Positions 23,537-33,537 of a stretch of 64,000 nucleotides of DNA are shown piece by piece. The notes beneath the pieces were generated by a model, which was not told the DNA's origin, did no database searches, and saw only the letters and a program-made list of their open reading frames with translations. Both the position numbers and the translations under genes were made by a program. The stretch lies in contig NC_055989.1 in NCBI RefSeq assembly GCF_018446385.1, positions 133,761,004 to 133,825,003 on the forward strand, given 5' to 3'. Every line of letters begins with the position of its first letter. Within the stretch, counting starts at the first letter, position 1. This DNA is from Zingiber officinale (lineage: Eukaryota; Streptophyta; Magnoliopsida; Zingiberales; Zingiberaceae).

Positions 23537-26148
23537 CTAGATGACGACCGGTGATATTGAACTTGCAAGTTTGGCTAACTCATCTGCCGCCTGGTTCTCT
23601 GCTCGGGGTATCTTCTGGATGATGACTTCTCTGAAGTGAGTCTTGAGCTTTCCAAAGGCCTCAGCGTAAAGCTTGAGCCGAGCGTTGTTAATCCCAAAAG
23701 TGCCCAAGAGCTGCTGGGCGGCCAGCTGAGAGTCTGAATGGAGTGTCACCCGACCGGCCCCTACATGCCGGGCGGCCTGCAAGCCGGCTATGAGTGCCTC
23801 ATACTCCGCTTCATTATTGGTGGCTTTGTAGTCCAGCCGGACGGATAGGTGCATCCTTTCTCCTTGGGGAGAGAGCAATAACACACCAATCCCGCTCCCG
23901 AGCCGGGTGGACGATCCATCCGCAAATATTTTCCACATAGCTTCGGGCTCGGGATTTTGCACTTCGGTAACAAAATCTGCTAAGGACTGCACCTTTATCG
24001 CCGAACGGGGTTGATACTGAATATCAAATTCACTCAACTCCGTTGTCCATTTGATGAGCCGCCCGGACGCTTCTAGGTTCAGCAGCACTCTTCCCAATGG
24101 GCTACTTGTCCGGACGATAATTGTATGTGCTAGGAAATAAGGAAGAAGCCTCCGAGCAGCGAGGACCAAAGCAAAAGTCAGCTTCTCGAGCCCAGTGTAG
24201 CGAGATTCAGCGTCTTTTAAAATATGGCTCAAGAAGTACACGGGTTCTTCTCCGCTCGTCCTCACTAATGCCGAGCCTACTGCCCGCTCGATTGAAGATA
24301 AATAAATACAGAGCGGCTCCCCTACGACAGGCTTGGCTAGCACGGGTAAGGAATTCAGGTATGTCTTCAGCTCCTCAAACGCCCGATCACATTCTTCGTC
24401 CCAGTGAAATTTAGTAGCTTTGCGCAGGATCTTGAAAAAAGGGAGGCTCCGGTCGGCGGTCTTAGAAATGAATCTTGACAATGCCGTTATCCGACCGGCC
24501 AGGCGCTGTACTTCCCTCAGATTTCTTGGAGGCGGCATATCTTGCAACGCTTTTACTTTGCTGGGATTTGCCTCTATGCCCCGCTCGGTCACTATATAGC
24601 GCAAAAAACGCCCACCTTTTGCTCCGAACAGACATTTCTGAGGGTTGAGCTTGATTCCATACCTCCTTAGCGTTCGGAATGTCTCCTCCATGTCAATAAA
24701 AAGATCAGCTGCTCGGACGGACTTGATGAGAATATCATCCACGTACACTTCTAAATTGCGTCCGATCTGCTCCTTGAATACTTCGTTCATCAAGCGCTGG
24801 TAAGTTGCTCCTGCGTTATTCAATCCGAACGACATTACATTGTAGCAGTAAGTGTCGTCGGCTGTGACGAAGCTAACCTTCTCTTGATCCTCCCGGGCGA
24901 GTGGCACCTGATGGTAGCCCTGATAAGCGTCCAGCATGCATATTAGCTCGCACCCGGCTGTGGAGTCCACCAGTTGATCAATCCGAGGCAGAGGGTAGAA
25001 ATCTTTTGGGCATGCTTTGTTGAGATCCCGGAAATCAATGCAAACCCTCCACTTGTTGCCCGGCTTGGAGACTAGCACCACGTTCGCCAACCAGCTCCGA
25101 AACTGCACTTCACGTATGTGGCCGGTCTCCAGGAGCTTCTCGACCTCCACTCGGATGATGGCGTTCTATTCGGCGCTGAAGTCTCTCTTCTTTGCTTCAC
25201 CGGCTGAGCGTCCAGTCGGACGTGAAGCTCATGCTGTGCTATACTTAGCGAAATCCCCGGCAGCTCATGCGTTGACCAAACGAAGACATCGCAGTTTCTC
25301 TGGAGAAATTTGATCACCTCCTTTTTCTGGCTTGCCTCCAGATCGGCCGCAATGAATGTGGTAGCCTCCGATCGGGTCGGGTGGATCTGCACCTCCTCTT
25401 TTTCTTCGTAAACCAAAGAGGGCAGTTTTTTGGTTATTGCGTTTACCTCGATCCGTGGCGTCTTCCGAGCGGAATTAGCTTCGGCTCGGACCATCTCGAC
25501 GTAGCATCGCCGAGCCGCCAGCTGGTCTCCTCGCACTTCTCCGACTTTATCTTCGATCGGGAACTTAATCTTCTGGTAGAAGGTGGAAACGGCTGCTCGG
25601 AACTCACTAAGCGCCGATCGCCCCAGGATAACATTGTATGTTGAAGGAGAGTCGACCACGATGAAGTTGGCAGTCCGCATCATTCTGAGCGGCTCCTCTC
25701 CCAATGAAATAGCCAGTTGGACCTGTCCGACCGGCAGAACTTCATTGCCCGTAAACCCGTAGAAGGGGGTTGTCATGGGCAACAACTCGGCTTGATTAAT
25801 TTGCAGTTGGTCGAAAGCTTTTTTGAATATGATGTTGACCGAGCTGCCTGTATCAATGAAAATGCGGTGAATAGTATAATTAGCTATTACCGCTTTGATG
25901 ATGAGGGCGTCGTCATGTGGCACTTCGACTCCCTCAAGGTCCCTGGGCCCGAAGCTGATTTCAGGCCTGCTCGCCCGTTCTTGACTGCAGTCGACCGCAT
26001 AGATCTGGAGTTGCCTGACACTTGCCTTCCTTGCTCTGTTGGAGTCACCTCCGGTCGGCCCACCAGCGATGATGTTGATTCCACCACGGGACGTGTTGCT
26101 TCTATTTTCTTCCTCCCGTGCGGACGGCCTAGGACGCTCCTTAGACAT
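23537..26148 (-). pseudogene. Gypsy protease, reverse transcriptase, RNase H and second RNase H (fossil)
   Basis: The protease region has IFIDTGSSVNIIF. Reverse transcriptase motifs include WRVCIDFRDLNKACPKDFYP and EVYVDDILIKS. The RNase H that follows has FEELKTYLNSLPVLAKP. A second, archaeal-type RNase H comes after it (MWKIFADGSSTRLGSGIG, NNEAEYEALIAGL, RVTLHSDSQLAAQQL). Possession of two RNase H domains is a known mark of the Tat group. Broken overall. Confidence 0.85.
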
Positions 26149-26299
26149 CCGGGGATTGACCTCATGCCTCTGAGGATGATGCCACTCAGGAGACTGTCGT
26201 TGTCGCCTGTTGCCGATCCGCCGATCGGCTTCATAGTGTCGCTGTCGCCTGTCGGATGATGGCGATCGACGATGGCTACTCCGAGGAGCGGGGTGGGCG

Positions 26300-27410
26300 A
26301 TCAGGAGAAGGCTTCGGCAATCTCGTGTGTTATGCGTGTCGGTTCGGTGGAATGAACAAAACCTAGGGGCCCATACCTTCTTTTTTGGTTTGGGTCGCTC
26401 GGCGGATACCTCTTGGACGGCATGGGACCTCGCTGGTGAGAGCGGATTGCCTCGGCACGCGGTCCTCTGGGCGGCTCCTGTCGAGTGACAACCTTTCGCT
26501 CGGCAGGTGCTAGCCGCTCAGTTGGAACTTCTTTTCTTCGAGCCGCCTGGGCTTCCTCTACATTAATGTATTCATTGGCCCGGTGTAACCTATGATCGTA
26601 GTCTCGGGGCGGCTTCCGAATGAGTGAACGGAAGAAGTCACCGTCCACGAGGCCTTGTGTGAACGCATTCATCATCGTTTCTGAGGTGGCTGTTGGAATA
26701 TCCATGGCCACCTGGTTGAATCGCTGGATGTATGCTCGGAGCGACTCCCTGGGCTCTTGTTTGATGGCGAATAGACTGACACTAGTCTTCTAGTAACGTC
26801 GACTGCTTGCGAAATGGTGGAGAAAGGTCGTGCGGAACTACTTGAAGCTGGTAATGGATCCGTCCGGCAGCCTCCGAAACCATCGTTGCGCCAATCCCGA
26901 GAGGGTGGTAAGGAACACCCGGCACTTTACTCCATCTGTGTATTCATGTAGGGTAGCTGTGTTGTCGAACTTACTCAGATGGTCGTCCGGGTCGGTGGTT
27001 CCGTTGTATTCACCGATCGCCGGGGGCACATAGTGCTTTGGCAGAGGGTCCCGCAATATGACTTCTGAAAACTGCCGGTTGATCCGCTCGGGGGAGGAGT
27101 CCGTTCGGGGAGCCTTGCCTTTTCTGTTGTCTCGCATGGGCGCCTAGTCGGAGGAAGACCCTCGATCAGGGTTAACTGTTGCGACTTCAGGAGGCGTACG
27201 GAATAGGGCTCGATGAAACGGAACCGTGGCAGGCGGTGCTTCCGCTCGGCCTCCCGACACGGACGTCGCTTGTTGCTCCATCCGCTCGGCTTGTGCCTTC
27301 TGTTTCTGTTGTTCCACGAGCTTAGCTGATTTTGTCTCGATTAGAGCGTCGAGTTCCTCCTGGGAGAGCATCACGGTGTGCGGTCGTCCAGCTTCATCCA
27401 TCTTTTCCGT
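26300..27410 (-). pseudogene. Gypsy gag region (fossil)
   Basis: Minus-strand coding stretches begin near the start of the internal region (QEELDALIETKSAKLVEQQK) and include the retrotransposon gag core (YNGTTDPDDHLSKFDNTATL, FLTTLSGLAQRWFRRL; later MNAFTQGLVDGDFFRSLIRK), typical of plant Gypsy gag. The downstream part is basic and proline-rich. Broken; a fossil. Confidence 0.8.
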
Positions 27411-27423
27411 CCGGATGTAGGTG

Positions 27424-27446
27424 TGTTCCCACAGACGACGCCAATT
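27424..27446 (-). other. Gypsy primer-binding site
   Basis: Just inside the 5' LTR the minus strand reads AATTGGCGTCGTCTGTGGGA, close to the TTGGCGCCGTCTGTGGGAAC-type site common in plant Gypsy elements. It fixes the orientation. Confidence 0.7.
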
Positions 27447-28238
27447 TGATCCTGTCCGAACGCTGAATCGATGGGCGCTGGCACGTGACACTCTTCCAAC
27501 TGATGACGTGGGTCTCTGACCAGCTGTATGGAGCTCCGGCGAACCTGCAATGAAGTAGAGCCCGGCGACGACCCTCCGACGCTCAAGTCAGGCAAGAGGA
27601 AAATGTAGAGGTGGCTTCGAATATCAGAGAATGCGTACCTCCGGCGAAGTATGAGGACCCTTATATAGAGCTGTGAGGAGGCTTATGAACACATACCGAG
27701 GCTTACACGTGTCCTCTCACCATACCTCAGTATGGACTTGCTAGAGGAGCTTGTCTGACACCATACTGCTACAGTCCGAGCACCTCTCTGATGGGACAGT
27801 AGAACCTTCCGTCATAGGATTCTGTGCATGGCTTGGTCTTCGAACATGCTTGTTGTCAGAGAATGTTCCTTTGTCCTTTTGTCTCTTCTCTCCCCACGCC
27901 GACCGTCCAGCCGCTCGGCAGCCCCATCATGTCCGACCGGACGCAGGTACTAGTCCGCTAGGGAGATTCCTGGTCGGGTGCTCAGCTGAGGCAGCTCACG
28001 GCATTCGTGCCTTATGCCTCGGCCGAGCGGGCCACCCGCTCGGCCTGGCAACCTTGTTCACCATGAGCGTCGGAAACCCGACTCCCCGCCAGGTTGTCTT
28101 TGATTCTGTTCTGGCCCGTTCGGCCAGTTGACCCGACCCTTACCCGATCAGCCGAACCTCATCTTGCCCTTGGACTTTTGACCTCTACGTGCCATTGACT
28201 TCCCTCAAAGGGGGTCCCCCATCCTTACTGTCGGATCA
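27447..28238 (-). repeat. 5' LTR of the Gypsy element
   Basis: 792 bp, beginning TGATCCTG and ending GTCGGATCA in plus-strand reading. It matches the other LTR along its whole length (shared landmarks ggcacgtgacactcttccaa, gaggacccttatatagag, cccctcaaaggggg-type end). A TATA-like cttatatagag at 27660 is antisense-compatible with both copies. Right flank: ATATA. Confidence 0.9.
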
Positions 28239-28284
28239 ATATATGAAAAAAATGTTATTATAAAATTATACAAATTTTGATTCA

Positions 28285-29150
28285 GTGTCAGGTCACATCG
28301 CTTGCTCAACTTATTTTGATATTGTCATTGTTGTGTCACGTCATCTATGCAATTTTGTCCAAATGTGTTTATTGTTAGGTCATATCATCTGGATACAAAA
28401 AATATGTGTTCAGTGCCAGGTCACGTCGCCTGCCCAACTCGTCCCGATGTTGTCATTGCTGTGCCACGTCATCTATGCAATTTTGTCCAAATGTGTTCAT
28501 TGTTAGGTCACGTCATCTGGACACAAAAAATGTGTGTTCAGTATCAAGTCAAGTAGCTTGCCCAACTTATCCCAATGTTGTTATTGTTATGTCACGTCAT
28601 GTATGTAATTTTATTTAAATGTGTTCGTTGTTAGGTCACATCATTTGGATACAAAAAAATGTATGTACATTGCTAGGTCACATCGTCTTCTCAACTTGTC
28701 CCGATGTTATCATTGTTGTGTCACGTCACCTGTGTAATTTTGTCCAAATGTGTTCATTGTTAGGTTACATCATCTGGACACACAAAAATGTGTGTTCAAT
28801 GCCTAGTCACATTGCCTGCTCAACTTATCCCGATGTTGTCATTGTTGTGTCATATCATCTGAGTAATTTTGTTCAAAAGTGTTCATTGTTAGGTCACGTC
28901 ATCTGAACACACAAAAATGTGTGTTCAGTGCCTGTTCATGTCTTCTACTCAACTTGTCACGATGTTCTCATTGTTGAATTTTATCCAAATATGTTCATTG
29001 TTAGGTTACGTCATCTGGACACAAAAATGTGTGTTCAATGTCCGGTTATGTCACCTGCTCAACTTGTCCCGATGTTGTTCTTGTTGTGTCACATCATCTG
29101 TGTAATTTTGTCTAAATGTGTTGATTATTAGGTCACATCATATGTACAAA
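28285..29150. repeat. About 128-bp tandem repeat, seven units, rich in ACGT cores
   Basis: Units start near 28286, 28413, 28541, 28670, 28797, 28926 and 29036 with variants of gtgccaggtcacgtcgcctg. Each carries two related sub-motifs, tgtcacgtcatctgtg and aggtcacgtcatctgg, separated by ttttgtccaaatgtgttcattg. Open frames spanning it are artefacts of the periodicity. It lies between the ORF1 and transposase relics of the Harbinger element. Confidence 0.85.
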
Positions 29151-29399
29151 ATAAAAAAAGTATAGATATAACATACATTATAAATACACACCCTATAAGC
29201 AGTATGTATCTCATCCATTCAATTATCTCAGAAAATGGATAACAACAATGAGGGTTCATCAAATTTATCATCTTCAAACTTTGATGATGATAGCTGAAAT
29301 TTTTTGTACAAGGCAACAACTGATCGCTCAGGTGATTTCTACCAGCAATCAAATTATCTTGAATTATCTCAATTAAGAAAACAACCAAAGCATACATTG

Positions 29400-30422
29400 A
29401 GGCTGAATTCTTGGTCACAACATGATCAATCGTAATCGTGAAGCTGCTGATGGTAATCTATTCAATGATTATTTCGCCAAAAATGCATTGCATAATGATA
29501 CAATGTTTCGAAGAAGATTCTGAATGAGACAAAATTTATTTATGTATATCTGTGATGTTGGTAGTAATCATAACAACTATTTTATATAGAGAAGAGATGG
29601 GCTTGGAAGACTGGGTTTGTTTGGTTTGCGAAAAATAACAGCTGCATTTCGGATATTGGCGTACGGTGTACAAATAGATGCTACTGATGAGTACATTAAA
29701 ATAGGGGAATCAACTGTCATTGAAAGTGTGAAACGATTTTGTCATGCTATTGTTGAAGTTTTTAGATGGCGGCACCTACGATCTCCAAACGCTCACGATG
29801 TTGCTAGGCTACTTCAGATTGGTGAGCAAGGAGGTTTTCCAGTTATGTTAGGTAGCCTAGATTGCATGCACTGGATGTGGAAAATTTGTCCAATAGCATG
29901 GGTAGGACAATATTTTAGTCGTAATGGAAAGCCAATAATTATTCTAAAAGTTGTAGCTGATTATGATTTATGGATTTGGCATGCGTATTTTGGGTTGGCA
30001 GGATCGATTAATGATACTAATGTACTTGAGTCTTCTCATCTTTTTGCTAATCTTGCTGAAGGTATGACTATTCCTGCTCATTATGTTATTCAAGCAAAAG
30101 AGTATAATATGGGTTGCTATTTAACTGATGGTATATATCTAAAATGGTCAACACTTGTTCAAACAATTCATGCTCCATGAGGTCAAAAGAATAAATTATT
30201 TGCAATGAAGCAAGAAGCGTGTAGAAAGGATGTTGAGTGAGCATTTGGCATGCTCCAATCACGATTTGCAATTATTGCATGACCATCACATTTTTGACAG
30301 AAAATATTTTACATGACATACTAACATCATGTATTATTATGCATAATGTGATAATTGAAGATGGACATGATTTAAATACACCAATCGTTAAACACTTTGA
30401 GGTGACGACTCCAGATGTTTAG
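29400..30422 (+). pseudogene. PIF/Harbinger (HARBI1/ALP1-like) transposase relic
   Basis: The plus-strand translation follows plant Harbinger transposases closely: FGLRKITAAFRILAYGV, ATDEYIKIGESTVIESVKRF, SPNAHDVARLLQIGEQGGFP, then the first catalytic Asp in LGSLDCMHWMWK, the second in GSINDTNVLESS, and the Glu region KQEACRKDVE-AFGMLQSRFA. In-frame stops occur upstream (after FRRRF and after NYFI), after TIHAP, between DVE and AFG, and after FAIIA, so no full-length enzyme is possible. The tail SCIIMHNVIIEDGHDLN is also recognisable. Related domesticated proteins (ALP1, HARBI1) keep one open frame; this one does not. Confidence 0.9.
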
Positions 30423-30499
30423 CTCGTAGTAGATGATAATACTCGATTTGAAGATGATAATACTCGATTTGAAGAGGTGTCCTTCGAAATATATTAATT

Positions 30500-31072
30500 G
30501 AGCATTTATGGGAATAATATAGTAATTCTAAACGTTAAAATCATGTAATATTGCATTTTCAATTAAATGTTATAGTTTGTTTTAAATAAAAAATAGTAAA
30601 ATATTTTATCCTAATTGTGTATAATTTTATAATATTTTTAAAATATATTTATGCCGTAACAATTATGTAATAAAAATTTAAAATCAAAATCATAATTTTT
30701 TTATATATATTAGATAGATGACGAATTTTAAAAAATTTAACCTATCAAAATCAATGAAGTATTAATTTTAAATATAATAATTATCATATAAAAATATTAA
30801 TAAATTTAAATGTACTTTGATAATTAAATTATAATAAGAAAAATAAAATATTCTAAAGAATATTCTTTTTTGATGTAATATGGTATGGATGTGTTTGAAT
30901 GGAAATAGTATTTGGTGTTAAAATTATTTTAGTGCGAAAATAGTGAGTTGAATAAATTGAAATCAATTTTAGAAATTACATCTTAATATAAATAATTTTG
31001 AGTGAAAAGAAATATTTGCATTGAAAAAGTTTATACAATTGGAAGAATAGAATAGAATGTTTATTGTAATTG
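30500..31072. other. AT-rich spacer between Harbinger and CACTA elements
   Basis: Nothing recognisable apart from very AT-rich sequence. It may contain the decayed right end of the Harbinger element. Confidence 0.5.
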
Positions 31073-31084
31073 CACTACAACAAT

Positions 31085-31790
31085 TACTGTATTTTGGGAC
31101 GAATTTATAAAAAAGATTCGTTACAAAAGTTTTGGGGACGAAATTTGGGACGAAAAAATTTTCGTCCCAAACAGGTTGATGCTAACTTTTGGAACGAACT
31201 TATGTTTATTGCAAAATTGGCAACGAAATTGGGGACGAAAATAGGGATGGAAAAAAACTTTGTCCCCAAATTCATCGGCAAATTTGTAACAAAAAAAATT
31301 TTTTGTTGGAAAAGTTTTTACAATTTTACAACGAATATTTTTTTGTTGCAAACTTAACAACGAATTTGGGGTCGAAATTTTTTGTCGAATTTTTTTTTGT
31401 TGCCAATTTTGTCCCTAATTTTGCAACGAATAGTAATTTTGTTGCAAAATTGGCAACAAATTTGGCAACAAAATTTAGCAACGAATTATTTTTTCGTTGC
31501 CAAATTCGTCGCCAAATTTGCAACAAAACCCCCTACTTGTTGTAATATTTCATACAATTTTGGGATGAAAAATTTTTTGTTGGAAACTTTGCAACGAATT
31601 TGGGGACGAATTCAGTGACGAATGAATTTTTGTTGCTAAGTTTGTCGCTAATTTTGCAACGGATAAGATATTTGTTGCAAATTTGGCAACGATTTCTGGG
31701 ATGAAATTTGCAACAAAAAATATTTTGTTGCGAAGTGACGATAGAATGGCAACAAAAATTATTTGTTGCCAAATTCGTTCCTAAAAACAG
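31085..31790. repeat. CACTA left subterminal repeat zone
   Basis: Dozens of short repeats alternate in both orientations: gggacgaa, ttcgtccc, ttggcaacgaa, ttcgttgccaa. Overlapping open frames rich in 'NLATKF/FVAKFA' residues are by-products of these repeats, not genes. Confidence 0.8.
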
Positions 31791-32696
31791 AACTGCACAT
31801 TCCAGTATACCTGATTTCAACAATTCAATCCATACATACATATACAACAAATTCAAATAACACATTCAAATATATTCAACACATCCTCATTAACATTATC
31901 ACATCTTAATTAATTCACATACATCTATTCACAACAAATTCAAATGTTTCAAACCCAACAAGTCATACAATTAAGATCATAATTTGTTCTTTAAGCTACT
32001 CAAAAATGTTTCACAAGTTCAACACTCCAACAAGTTTCCATAAAAGTCCATCAATCCAAGAATTTAAACAAACTAAGATGCATCAAGTCGTCTTCTTATT
32101 CCACAAAAGTTTTCATCCCCATCAAGTCTTCTTTTCCTACATAAAAACAAACAAATAAACTAGATCATATGTAACCAGAAAGATAATTACTTAAAATGTA
32201 ACAGTCTCATAATTAGTTTGCTTGCATGGGAGTGTGGCATCACAAACTTGGTTTGAGGCGTGGTGCTTGAGGATGTTATATAACTTGTGTTGTTGGCATA
32301 AACATTAGTTAAACTCATTAGTTAACCCTTGACGATTAGGTAAATTCTTGTTATACATCCAACTTCTTTCATTCTGCATTTTACCTGTATGTAGTTATTT
32401 AGTTAAACATTATTAAAAATTACTATAAATAAATCTTATCATTGAAGACTAAGCAACAAAGACCATCAGATCAAAATGAAGGAATACAATTAATCAACCA
32501 ACTATAACTTAATTATTTAAAGTTAACTTATAAGAAAATGTATATTAATATACTTAGGAATACCGAAAAGAGGTGAATAAAAACGGTTGTCCTGATCGTA
32601 CACTGAGATCACGGCAAATTGATACCTGCAAAAATAACTCAATGAATTATAAGAGCACCTTTCAAATTTTAAATAAAAATTTATACAATATTAATT

Positions 32697-33330
32697 TTCA
32701 TGCTGTCGCGCTTAGCGGGGACAGCCGCGGCCATCCGGGGGCATTCACGGCCAGCATGGGCAGCCGCATTCCTCGCGTCCAACAGCGGACACAGTGGGCA
32801 GCCGCTGCCACCCTACGTGTGCAGCAGTGGCCACGCCCCGTCACGGCCAGATTTGGCCAGTGACTGCCAAGTTCTATCAAGCGGCCACCTCCGACCAAAC
32901 GCGGCGACTCGGCCACCCACAGCCAAAAGCGGCCAAGCCACAGCCAGGCCAGGATTCGTCGACTCCCGCCTGCCGGCAGCCACGGCCAGGCGCGGCGCGG
33001 CGACTCGCGCCTGGCGCCATCCACGGACAGGCGCGGCCAGGGGCGCCGACTCGGCCAGGAGAGGCGACTAGGCCAGGCCGCGCTCAGGCGCGACGACTCG
33101 GGCCTGTCCGCAGCCACCTGCGACCACTCGCGACTACCGGCGGCCACTCGCGCTTGCCGGCAGCCACCCGCGGCTGCCACCGTCCGCGCGGCCAGAGAGG
33201 GGAAAGGGGAGATGGGAGAAGCCGAGATAGAAGATGCATACCGCCACACGGTTCCACCGTCGGAGATCAACGCCGCCGCCGGAGTACAAAGGTGCCGCCG
33301 AAATGAGCGCAGATCTGGGAAGGTCGCACG
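32697..33330. other. GC-rich island inside the CACTA element
   Basis: A sharp-edged block, far more GC-rich than the AT-rich flanks, built of loose repeats of cggccaggcgcggcgactcg. Long open frames on both strands (for example minus 33372-32698, starting MASFRLCPLPFVSARATF) follow from the composition and match nothing I recognise. It could be a captured host fragment, a promoter/first exon of a lost transposon gene, or an expanded simple repeat. Confidence 0.55.
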
Positions 33331-33537
33331 GGCAGAGACGAAGGGTAAGGGACAGAGACGAAAAGAAGCCAAACATATCAGATCTGGGGTTTTTATGCAT
33401 CAAACAAGGTTTGTTGCCAATTTCGTCCCAGATTTGGGGACGAATCCAGGATTCGTCCCAGATTTAGGGACGAATCCAGGATTCATCCCAAAATTAGAAA
33501 AAAAAATATATATATATATATATAAGACTTACATATG

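Larger units (their letters stand above)
14784..28238 (-). mobile_element. Ty3/gypsy element, Tat/OTA clade, nested in the Harbinger element
   Basis: An LTR retrotransposon about 13.5 kb long including a nested solo LTR of 2.8 kb. The LTRs are 14784-15589 (3') and 27447-28238 (5'), both TGATCC...GGATCA, and both outer flanks carry the same 5-bp target duplication ATATA. Order on the minus strand: primer site, gag, protease, reverse transcriptase, RNase H, a second RNase H, integrase, a repeat-rich spacer, an ORF on the opposite strand, polypurine tract. The second RNase H after the RT-RNase H block and the antisense ORF place it in the Tat group of non-chromoviral Gypsy. It is broken, with several breaks plus the insertion. 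The LTRs are still similar with small indels, so it is of moderate age. Confidence 0.9.
28239..30500 (+). mobile_element. PIF/Harbinger element, right arm with transposase relic
   Basis: Continues the element interrupted at 14783; the ATATA duplication marks the junction. It holds a tandem-repeat block (28285-29150) and then a transposase relic. The right terminal repeat was not found: no sequence near 30.4-31.0 kb matches the reverse complement of GGGCATCTCC, so the end is lost or too decayed to see. Confidence 0.65.

Noticed and set aside
28285-29150. CRISPR-like array of repeats
   Set aside because: Contiguous 128-bp tandem units without unique spacers in a plant transposon; a satellite, not CRISPR.
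30880-31000. Possible right terminal repeat of the Harbinger element (atttggtgttaaaatt...)
   Set aside because: Only weak similarity to the reverse complement of the left end and no GGAGATGCCC terminus; not enough to set a boundary.
31070-31865. Several overlapping ORFs with repeated NLATKF/FVAKFA-like peptides
   Set aside because: They are translations of the short CACTA subterminal repeats on both strands.
32698-33372. 224-codon minus-strand ORF beginning MASFRLCPLPFVS
   Set aside because: It lies in a GC-rich repeat block open on both strands; no domain recognised, so treated as composition-driven.
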